Part shown: in pieces, positions 25,791 to 31,994 of the stretch
Numbering within the stretch: the first letter of the stretch is position 1
Layout of the letters: each line of letters starts with the position of its first letter
Assembly: GCA_949283695.1 (NCBI GenBank)
Contig: CASDTX010000024.1
Location: forward strand, 1 to 54,249
Reading direction: 5' to 3'
DNA length: 54,249 nucleotides
Source: an uncultured Eubacteriales bacterium
Lineage (GTDB): Bacteria > Bacillota > Clostridia > Lachnospirales > Lachnospiraceae
Made by a program: the position numbers and the translations under genes
Notes under the pieces: generated by a model
The model's input: only the letters and a program-made list of their open reading frames with translations
Database searches by the model: none
What the model was told of the DNA's origin: nothing

Positions 25791-26237
25791 CTATTCCATA
25801 TAGGAAGCGACAATATCGTTCACAAGTTTGCCGTCAGCCTTTCCTTTTACTTTCGGCATCAGTTCTTTCATGATGCGGCCTTTGTCCTTCGGAACCGGCT
25901 TCTCAATTCCCAGACTCCCGAGGACCTGGGCAACAACCGCGCGGATCGCTTCCTCATCCATCATCTTTGGCGCGTAGTCGTTCAGTACGGCGAGACGGCC
26001 CTCGCACTCTTCAATAATATCCGTCCGGTCTGCGGGGGTAAGGTCAAGCGTTTCTTTTAACTGCTTGATCTCCTTTAAGACGACCTGATTTTCTTCCTCC
26101 TCAGTCAGATCAGCCCGTTTGTCGATGGCTTTATTCTTAAGCGAGGACAACAGGAAGGAAAGGGCCGCTTTCCGCTCCTTGTCGCCGGCCTTCATGGCTG
26201 CCATCATATCACTTCTTACTTGATCAATTTTGCTCAT
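25791..26237 (-). CDS. yqeY: GatB/YqeY domain-containing protein
   Basis: The 148-aa protein matches YqeY: MSKIDQVRSDMMAAMKAGDKERKAALSFLLSSLKN at the start, then a helical domain with GRIMKELMPKVKGKADGKLVNDIV, the helical tail shared with GatB of the tRNA-dependent amidotransferase. YqeY is thought to bind tRNA; its reaction is not known. ATG 26237 follows AAGGAGA; an upstream in-frame start lacks such support. A hairpin AGCAGCGA/TCGCTGCT (26262-26297) sits about 20 nt upstream of the ribosome binding site. It lies just downstream of pduL on the same strand. Confidence 0.93.
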   Translation of the reverse strand: MSKIDQVRSDMMAAMKAGDKERKAALSFLLSSLKNKAIDKRADLTEEEENQVVLKEIKQLKETLDLTPADRTDIIEECEGRLAVLNDYAPKMMDEEAIRAVVAQVLGSLGIEKPVPKDKGRIMKELMPKVKGKADGKLVNDIVASYME

Positions 26238-26350
26238 TTCTCTTCTCCTTTCATTTCCTAGAGCAGCGAGCCAAGCGGACATGCCTGTATCGCTGCTGGT
26301 TTGATGCCCCAATATCCCGGTATCAGGGAGGAATGCTTTGCAGCGGGATG

Positions 26351-26992
26351 CTACCGGTAGATTCCGGACTGCAGCTCCTCCGCCCAGTTCTGCAGACTGT
26401 AAGTATGCCCGTTAAACAGTTTCAGGATGACCCCTGTGGGATTCTCCTCGTTGGCAAACGCGTTCGCCTCATCCGTATCGACATGCATGGCAAGGGAAAA
26501 GGACGGACTGACGCGCACCACCACATCGGAGAAGATCAGAGATCTCTCATAGCTGGTGGTGATCACGAATACGATGTCATTGTCCTTAACACGGGCGCGC
26601 AGGGCGTCTACCGGGGTCATATGGATGTGCCGTTTCGCGACAATGACTCCTCTGGACAGTTCGATCTTCCCCTGGGGACCGATCAGTGTACAGCCGGGGG
26701 TCCCTTCCAGGTCGCCGGACTGGCGGATCACACTTTTGATGCCCAGGCGCCGCGCGTCGGTCACGGAGATCTCTACCTGTGTCTCCTTCCTGCAGGGCCC
26801 GAGAATCACGACTTTCTCAAATCTTCCCTTTGGACCGGCCACGGTCAGACGTTCTTTGCACGCGTACTGTCCGGGCTGGCTTAACTCCTTGGCAAATGTA
26901 GGTTTCGTCCCCGGCCCGAATAAAGTCTCAAAATCTTCCTGGGTGATATGAATATGGCGGGCAGAGGTTTCAATTGGTATTGTCAAACTCAT
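26351..26992 (-). CDS. pduL: Phosphate propanoyltransferase (PduL)
   Basis: The 213-aa protein shows the PduL double-barrel pattern: ETSARHIHITQEDFETLFG with the first His pair, VVILGPCRKETQVEIS, RQSGDLEGTPGC and VAKRHIHMTP with the second zinc-ligating His pair, then HVDTDEANAF. PduL converts acyl-CoA plus phosphate to acyl phosphate and CoA (propanoyl or acetyl). No microcompartment shell, aldehyde dehydrogenase or acetate kinase gene is nearby and no encapsulation peptide is obvious at the N-terminus, so it is probably a cytosolic enzyme for acetate or propionate formation. ATG 26992 is chosen over GTG 27004 since AAGGAG overlaps the latter. Confidence 0.93.
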   Translation of the reverse strand: MSLTIPIETSARHIHITQEDFETLFGPGTKPTFAKELSQPGQYACKERLTVAGPKGRFEKVVILGPCRKETQVEISVTDARRLGIKSVIRQSGDLEGTPGCTLIGPQGKIELSRGVIVAKRHIHMTPVDALRARVKDNDIVFVITTSYERSLIFSDVVVRVSPSFSLAMHVDTDEANAFANEENPTGVILKLFNGHTYSLQNWAEELQSGIYR

Positions 26993-27058
26993 GATCTGAT
27001 TCACTCCTTGGCGGCAGCGAAAACGCAGATTCTTTCGTGTGCGGCTGCCATACCTGAA

Positions 27059-27087
27059 ATTTTAGCAGAATAAAGCACCCATTTCAA
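27059..27087 (-). promoter_or_regulatory. Sigma-A promoter of pduL
   Basis: On the minus strand TTGAAA (27087-27082), 17 bp, TAAAAT (27064-27059), about 65 bp before the pduL start. Confidence 0.7.
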
Positions 27088-27175
27088 TAGAAGATTTGGC
27101 GATATAAAGATCCTTTTTGACAGAAGATTTGCCGATTGCAGCGTTAAGAAAATGTGAAGGATATGTAAAATCTAA

Positions 27176-27204
27176 TTGACATGCTGTGAGACCGCATGTT
27201 ACTT
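27176..27204 (+). promoter_or_regulatory. Promoter of the Na/Pi symporter gene
   Basis: TTGACA (27176-27181), 17 bp, TTACTT (27199-27204). The -10 box is weak, as expected if an activator is needed; no Pho box could be defined. Confidence 0.5.
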
Positions 27205-27286
27205 TAGAAACAGTGCGCTGGAGGCACTTGAACCTGCGAAAATTACATATTGAGAAATAAGACAAATTTGCAAAGGAGAAAAAGTA

Positions 27287-28915
27287 ATGGGGATAACAGA
27301 CGTGCTTTCTTTGTTCGGCGGTCTTGCGCTCTTTCTGTATGGTATGCAGATGATGAGCACAGGTCTGGAAGCTGCCGCCGGAAACAAGATGAAATCGATT
27401 CTTGAGAAACTGACGTCAAACCGGATCAAAGGTGTGCTGGTCGGAGCCGGCATTACCGCGGTTATCCAGTCGTCTTCTGCGACGACAGTTATGGTCGTGG
27501 GATTTGTAAACTCGGGACTGATGACACTGCAGCAGGCTGTCTGGGTCATTATGGGAGCGAACATTGGTACGACGATCACAGGACAGCTGATCGCTCTGGA
27601 TATCGGCGCGATCGCTCCGCTCTTTGCCATCGGCGGTGTCGGGGCAATCATGTTCGTCAAAAGTGAGAAGGTGCATCATATCAGCAGCATCGTGGCAGGA
27701 CTTGGAATCCTGTTCATGGGTATGGATATGATGGGAGCGGCGATGGAACCGCTTCGGGAGTCAGAAGCATTTATCAGTCTGATGACACAGTTCAGCAATC
27801 CGCTGATCGGGATTCTTGTGGGTGCGGTATTTACCGCGGTCATCCAGTCGTCTTCTGCGTCGGTCGGAATCCTGCAGGCGCTGGCTGCTACGGGCATGAT
27901 CCCGCTGTCCAGCGCGGTGTATGTACTGTTCGGGCAGAATATCGGAACTTGTATCACAGCCGTGCTTGCATCCATCGGGACAAAGGTCAATGCCAAGAGA
28001 ACCACGATCATCCATTTGATGTTTAATGTCATCGGTACCGTGCTGTTTACGGTGATCTGCCTGGTGACACCTTATGTGGAGCTGATTGAATCCATGACGC
28101 CGGGGGATCCGGTTGCCCAGATCGCAAATGCGCATACCGTGTTTAATATCGTTACGACACTGCTTCTGCTGCCGTTTGGAACGTATCTGGCGAAAGCGGC
28201 AGTACATATCCTTCCGGACAGCAAGAAGGCGGATGACGAGGATCTGCGTCTGAAATATATCCGTCCGTTTGAGACGTCTTATGCGATCGGCCACAGCGCG
28301 GTGGCAGTTTCCCAGGTGCGCGACGAGGTCGGCCGGATGCAGAATATGGTCATGAAAAATATTGAAGACGCATTTGATACTTTGATCACTTATGATGAGA
28401 AATCCCGCATCAAGGTAACGGAAAGAGAAGAGTACATTGATTATCTCAATAAAGGAATCTCGGAGTACATTGTCTCTTTGATGAGCGGGGAACTGAACGC
28501 GGCAGATTCCAGAAAGATCAATGGATACTACGCCATTGTCAGCAATCTGGAACGGATTGGCGACCACGCGACAAACCTTGCGGAGTACGCGGACGATATG
28601 AGAAAATGGGAGCTGGAATTCTCAGACAGTGTGAAGGAAGAGCTTGCGGAAATGAAAAAACAGAGCATTGAGGCGCTGGAAAATATCCGCGAAGTCAACT
28701 CTGAGAATGCAGAGCGGGTGCTGAGCCGTGCGGTCGTTATGGAACAGAAGACAGACGATATGCGTGATAAATATTTCAAAAAGCAGATACAGCGTCTGAA
28801 AAAAGGAAAATGTAAGCCGCAGTCGGGAATTGTATTTTCAGAAGTTCTGACAGATTTTGAAAGAATGGGAGACCATACTTTAAATATTGCACAGCAGTAC
28901 AGAGAAATGAAATAA
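27287..28915 (+). CDS. Na/Pi cotransporter family protein with C-terminal PhoU domain
   Basis: The 542-aa protein has two inverted membrane repeats, each with the signature QSSSA (Gln61 and Gln187); the two copies even share 18 identical nucleotides (ATCCAGTCGTCTTCTGCG). Nearby are ANIGTTITGQ and GQNIGTCITAVLAS, usual for NptA/YjbB-type sodium-phosphate symporters. From about residue 335 on there is a helical PhoU-like domain (AVSQVRDEVGRMQNMV, NLERIGDHATNLAEYA, DFERMGDHTLNIA). It takes up or exports phosphate with sodium, and the PhoU part probably gates it. AAAGGAG precedes the ATG. A long hairpin after the stop ends the transcript and overlaps the spoVT leader. Confidence 0.93.
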   Translation: MGITDVLSLFGGLALFLYGMQMMSTGLEAAAGNKMKSILEKLTSNRIKGVLVGAGITAVIQSSSATTVMVVGFVNSGLMTLQQAVWVIMGANIGTTITGQLIALDIGAIAPLFAIGGVGAIMFVKSEKVHHISSIVAGLGILFMGMDMMGAAMEPLRESEAFISLMTQFSNPLIGILVGAVFTAVIQSSSASVGILQALAATGMIPLSSAVYVLFGQNIGTCITAVLASIGTKVNAKRTTIIHLMFNVIGTVLFTVICLVTPYVELIESMTPGDPVAQIANAHTVFNIVTTLLLLPFGTYLAKAAVHILPDSKKADDEDLRLKYIRPFETSYAIGHSAVAVSQVRDEVGRMQNMVMKNIEDAFDTLITYDEKSRIKVTEREEYIDYLNKGISEYIVSLMSGELNAADSRKINGYYAIVSNLERIGDHATNLAEYADDMRKWELEFSDSVKEELAEMKKQSIEALENIREVNSENAERVLSRAVVMEQKTDDMRDKYFKKQIQRLKKGKCKPQSGIVFSEVLTDFERMGDHTLNIAQQYREMK

Positions 28916-28957
28916 GAAATAAACAGCGAAACAGGCTGGCATCGAAATATGCGGCTT

Positions 28958-28987
28958 TGAATAAAATCCTCTGTTTTACAGATACTA
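28958..28987 (+). promoter_or_regulatory. Candidate sigma-G (or sigma-F) promoter of spoVT
   Basis: TGAATA (28958-28963), 17 bp, GATACTA (28981-28987) closely matches the forespore consensus of a TGAATA-like -35 and CATACTA -10. Known spoVT genes are forespore-expressed, which supports the call. The -10 box lies in the 5' arm of the hairpin at 28968-29037. Confidence 0.65.
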
Positions 28988-29043
28988 CATTTACTGACAG
29001 AAGACAGTAATGAATGCAGGTATTTGTAAAACGGAGGTTTTTT
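28968..29043 (+). terminator. Long terminator hairpin that also covers the spoVT Shine-Dalgarno
   Basis: Positions 28968-28985 pair without a break with 29020-29037 (18 bp, two G-U pairs), followed by six T (29038-29043). The loop holds a second hairpin, TTACTG (28991-28996) with CAGTAA (29005-29010). The 3' arm contains GGAGG (29033-29037), the spoVT ribosome binding site. Confidence 0.8.
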
Positions 29044-29046
29044 ATT

Positions 29047-29589
29047 ATGAAAGCGACTGGAATAGTGCGGCGGATTGACGACCTGGGGCGTGTCGTGATT
29101 CCGAAGGAGATCAGAAGGACGCTCCGGATCCGGGAAGGAGACCCGCTGGAGATCTTTACAGACCGGGAGGGAGAAATTATATTGAAGAAATATTCTCCGG
29201 TCGGAGAGCTGGGGAACATGGCGAAACTGTATGCGGAGAGTCTTTCTCAGACAATGGGCTGTACGGTGTGCATCACGGATACAGATCAGGTTGTGGCAGC
29301 CGCCGGAAACGGTAAGAAAGACCTGCAGGATCAGTATATCGGGAAGGAGCTGGAACGGGTCCTGAAAGAACGGGAGCAGATCCTGGCGCGGTCCGGAGAG
29401 AAAGCTTATATCAGGATTACCGCAGATATGCAGGAATATCAGGATGAGGTGATCTGCCCGATTATCTGTGAAGGGGATGTAATCGGAGCGGTTGTCATGC
29501 TGAACAAAGAAGAAAAGAAGAAGTTCGGAGAGGTAGAACAGCGTGTGGCCTGCAGTGCCGCAGACTTCCTCGGACGTCAGATGGGGTGA
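29047..29589 (+). CDS. spoVT: Stage V sporulation transcription factor SpoVT (AbrB family)
   Basis: The 180-aa protein has an N-terminal AbrB/SpoVT swapped-hairpin DNA-binding domain (MKATGIVRRIDDLGRVVIPKEIRRTLRIREGDPLEIF) and a C-terminal GAF-like domain of about 125 residues, the layout and length of SpoVT. SpoVT adjusts forespore gene expression late in sporulation. ATG 29047 follows GGAGG with 9 nt spacing; an upstream in-frame ATG gives an untypical N-terminus. The forespore-type promoter and hairpin upstream suggest stage-specific expression. The organism is therefore likely to form spores or descend from spore-formers. Confidence 0.95.
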   Translation: MKATGIVRRIDDLGRVVIPKEIRRTLRIREGDPLEIFTDREGEIILKKYSPVGELGNMAKLYAESLSQTMGCTVCITDTDQVVAAAGNGKKDLQDQYIGKELERVLKEREQILARSGEKAYIRITADMQEYQDEVICPIICEGDVIGAVVMLNKEEKKKFGEVEQRVACSAADFLGRQMG

Positions 29590-29649
29590 GCGCGCAGCGC
29601 GATCTTGTCATAAAACCTGCCGGCGGGACATATATATCAAATGTGGGCA

Positions 29650-29680
29650 GCGTCAGTGTACAAGGAGCAATACACGGACG
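29650..29680 (+). repeat. Imperfect inverted repeat, copy B of the GCGTCAGTG hairpin family
   Basis: CGTCAGTGTA (29651-29660) and TACACGGACG (29671-29680) are complementary in 9 of 10 positions around a 10-nt loop. The first 15 nt (GCGTCAGTGTACAAG) are identical to copy A at 18460. It lies 45 nt before the next start codon. Confidence 0.8.
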
Positions 29681-29724
29681 CCGGCATCACGCTACGTATG
29701 TTCACGATCTGGGAGGGAAATGAG

Positions 29725-30111
29725 ATGGAAAAGAAGACAGGCAGCAGGCAGGGGATCGGGCAGATGGCATTCCACATGGTCAAGGCACTTCTCTGTGCTT
29801 ATATTGTGACCGGAATTCTGCTCCTTATACTGACACTTCTGCTGTATAAACTGGGGCTGAGCGAGGAAAATATCAATGCCGGCATTATATTGACCTATGT
29901 AATATCCACGTTCTCGGGCGGCTTTGTGATGGGAAAACTGGCCGGCACCAGAAAGTTCCTGTGGGGACTGCTCGCAGGCGCTGTGTATTATGGACTTCTG
30001 CTTCTGATCTCTCTTGGATTATATCACTCCCTGCAGGGAGAAGCCGGCGGGCTTATGACCGCTTTCCTGCTGTGTGCGGGCGGGGGAATGCTTGGCGGGA
30101 TGGTGGCGTAA
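29725..30111 (+). CDS. TIGR04086-like small membrane protein
   Basis: GGGAGG (29711-29716) precedes ATG 29725, giving 128 aa; the longer frame from 29641 reads through the repeat. Four membrane segments are visible (about residues 18-40, 48-66, 73-95 and 104-126), with Gly-rich helices FSGGFVMGKLAGTRKFLWGLLAGAVYYG. This agrees with TIGR04086, a family found next to SCIFF genes in Clostridia, which is the case here as the SCIFF peptide gene follows 95 bp later. Function unknown; a role in membrane handling of the peptide is an inference from synteny. Confidence 0.82.
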   Translation: MEKKTGSRQGIGQMAFHMVKALLCAYIVTGILLLILTLLLYKLGLSEENINAGIILTYVISTFSGGFVMGKLAGTRKFLWGLLAGAVYYGLLLLISLGLYHSLQGEAGGLMTAFLLCAGGGMLGGMVA

Positions 30112-30140
30112 CAGTAGCGGGGCGGCCGACGAAAAAGTGC

Positions 30141-30169
30141 TTTCAAATCCCGGGATCCTGTGGTATAAT
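30141..30169 (+). promoter_or_regulatory. Promoter of the SCIFF peptide gene
   Basis: TTTCAA (30141-30146), 17 bp, TATAAT (30164-30169) with an extended TGG before the -10. A strong promoter fits a peptide precursor. Confidence 0.7.
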
Positions 30170-30206
30170 AGTTGCGCAAAGCTGAGTTATATTAGGAGGA
30201 CAGGAC

Positions 30207-30350
30207 ATGAAACACATTAAAACATTGAATACACAGACATTAAATCATACAGTGAAAAAGGGCGGATGCGGTGAGTGCCAGACATCATGTCAGTCAGCAT
30301 GCAAGACATCCTGCACTGTAGGAAATCAGACCTGCGAGAACAGAAAATAA
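30207..30350 (+). CDS. scfA: SCIFF ranthipeptide precursor (six cysteines in forty-five)
   Basis: A 47-aa frame starts at ATG 30207 after TTAGGAGGA. The N-terminal leader MKHIKTLNTQTLNHTVKKGG is followed by the core with six Cys at 21, 24, 28, 32, 36 and 43, exactly the SCIFF pattern (TIGR03973). The radical-SAM maturase gene 165 bp downstream links Cys sulfur to carbon atoms of nearby residues, making thioethers. SCIFF is nearly universal in Clostridia; its role is still unclear, with links to quorum sensing suggested for relatives. A hairpin after the gene may lower expression of the downstream maturase relative to the peptide. Confidence 0.97.
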   Translation: MKHIKTLNTQTLNHTVKKGGCGECQTSCQSACKTSCTVGNQTCENRK

Positions 30351-30381
30351 TCGGACTGCAGTGACAAAAGAACACGGGAAA

Positions 30382-30409
30382 AAGGCAGCGGCAATCAAGC
30401 CGCTGCCTT
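30382..30409 (+). terminator. Partial terminator between SCIFF peptide and maturase
   Basis: AAGGCAGCGGC (30382-30392) and GCCGCTGCCTT (30399-30409) form an 11-bp stem with a 6-nt loop, without a T-run. A second hairpin follows (AATGCCTCGTTGC 30427-30439 with GCAGCGGGGCATT 30442-30454). Together they could stabilise the peptide mRNA and reduce read-through. Confidence 0.6.
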
Positions 30410-30515
30410 ATGTGCGTTTCACACGGAATGCCTCGTTGCTTGCAGCGGGGCATTTGACGCGAACCACATCCGGCAGGCCGGAACTGAGCTAGAAAATTGA
30501 AAGAGAGGTACTTTT

Positions 30516-31922
30516 GTGATACATCTGTATCAGAATAACGGATATAATATCGTTCTGGATGTAAACAGCGGAGCTGTCCATGTGGTGGACAAGGCGGCGT
30601 ATGACGTCATCGGGGCTCTGGAAAGACAGAATGAAGATCATACAGTTCAGACACTGAGTACGCCTGAGACATGGGCGTATGTCAAGGAAGAGTTCGGAGC
30701 TTCTTATGCAGAAGAGGACCTCAGAGAGATCCTGGAAGCGGTGAAAGAACTGACGGAACAGGGAAGACTGTTCACGAAAGATGTTTATGAGGACTATATT
30801 GATGAGGTGAAGCAGCGGAAAACCGTGGTGAAAGCACTGTGTCTCCACATTGCGCACGACTGCAACCTGGCTTGTAAGTATTGTTTCGCCGAGGAAGGGG
30901 AGTACCACGGCCGCCGGGCTCTGATGTCCTACGAAGTGGGAAAGAAAGCGCTGGATTTCCTGATCGCGAACTCCGGGAAGAGAAGGAACCTGGAAGTGGA
31001 TTTCTTCGGGGGAGAACCGCTGATGAACTGGCAGGTAGTGAAAGACCTGGTGGCTTACGGAAGAGAGCAGGAGAAGCTTCACGATAAGCATTTCCGTTTC
31101 ACACTGACTACAAACGGCGTACTCTTAAATGATGAAGTGCAGGAGTTTGTCAACCGGGAGATGGATAATGTTGTTTTAAGTCTTGACGGACGCAAGGAGG
31201 TCAACGACCGGATGCGTCCTTTCCGGAACGGGAAAGGAAGCTATGATCTGATCGTGCCGAAATTCCAGAAGCTGGCGGAGAGCCGAAATCAGCAGAAGTA
31301 TTACATACGCGGGACATTCACGAGAAACAACCTGGATTTTGCCAATGATGTGCTGCACTTCGCTGAACTTGGATTTGAGCAGATCTCCATCGAGCCCGTG
31401 GTGGGAGAAGATACGGATCCATATGCGATCCAGAAAGAGGACCTGCCGCAGATCTTCGGGGAATATGATAAGCTGGCGAAGATCATGGTGGAGCGGGAGA
31501 AGAGCGGAAATGGCTTTACCTTCTTCCATTTCATGATCGATCTGGAGGGCGGCCCGTGTGTGTCGAAGCGGCTGTCGGGCTGCGGCTCAGGGACAGAATA
31601 TCTGGCGGTGACTCCATGGGGAGACCTGTATCCCTGCCACCAGTTTGTAGGACAGGAAGAGTTCCTGATGGGAAATGTGGAAGAAGGCATTACGAAGCCC
31701 GAGATCGCGGACGCGTTCCGCGGCTGCAGCGTTTATTCCAAAGACAGCTGTAAGAAATGCTTCGCCAGATTCTACTGCAGCGGCGGCTGCATGGCCAACT
31801 CGTATAAATTCCATCATACGATCAACGATACCTATGAGGTGAGCTGTGAGATGGAGCGCAAGCGTGTAGAGTGCGCGATCATGATAAAAGCGGCCCTTGC
31901 GGACGGACAGGAGGAATCCTGA
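30516..31922 (+). CDS. scfB: SCIFF maturase, radical SAM/SPASM thioether-forming enzyme
   Basis: The 468-aa enzyme has an N-terminal peptide-binding (RRE-like) part (about residues 1-95), the radical SAM motif HDCNLACKYC (Cys116, 120, 123 bind the 4Fe-4S cluster), FFGGEPLMNW, and a C-terminal SPASM domain rich in Cys (GPCVSKRLSGCGSG, DLYPCHQF, CKKCFARFYCSGGCMAN, SCEMER) for two auxiliary clusters. It splits S-adenosylmethionine to form thioether links in the SCIFF peptide (TIGR03974). GTG 30516 follows GAGAGG. The secDF gene starts 72 bp downstream; the arrangement peptide-maturase-secDF suggests coupling to export, but this is inference. Confidence 0.96.
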   Translation: MIHLYQNNGYNIVLDVNSGAVHVVDKAAYDVIGALERQNEDHTVQTLSTPETWAYVKEEFGASYAEEDLREILEAVKELTEQGRLFTKDVYEDYIDEVKQRKTVVKALCLHIAHDCNLACKYCFAEEGEYHGRRALMSYEVGKKALDFLIANSGKRRNLEVDFFGGEPLMNWQVVKDLVAYGREQEKLHDKHFRFTLTTNGVLLNDEVQEFVNREMDNVVLSLDGRKEVNDRMRPFRNGKGSYDLIVPKFQKLAESRNQQKYYIRGTFTRNNLDFANDVLHFAELGFEQISIEPVVGEDTDPYAIQKEDLPQIFGEYDKLAKIMVEREKSGNGFTFFHFMIDLEGGPCVSKRLSGCGSGTEYLAVTPWGDLYPCHQFVGQEEFLMGNVEEGITKPEIADAFRGCSVYSKDSCKKCFARFYCSGGCMANSYKFHHTINDTYEVSCEMERKRVECAIMIKAALADGQEES

Positions 31923-31994
31923 CAAGTAAGGGCAAAAGGAAATTACAGGGCGGCTGCGGGAAAGGCTGCAGGCGCGCGGAAAGGAATTACAGTC

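Noticed and set aside
29641-29724. N-terminal extension of the TIGR04086-like protein from ATG 29641
   Set aside because: The extension crosses the inverted repeat and has no Shine-Dalgarno, while GGGAGG stands at the right distance before ATG 29725.
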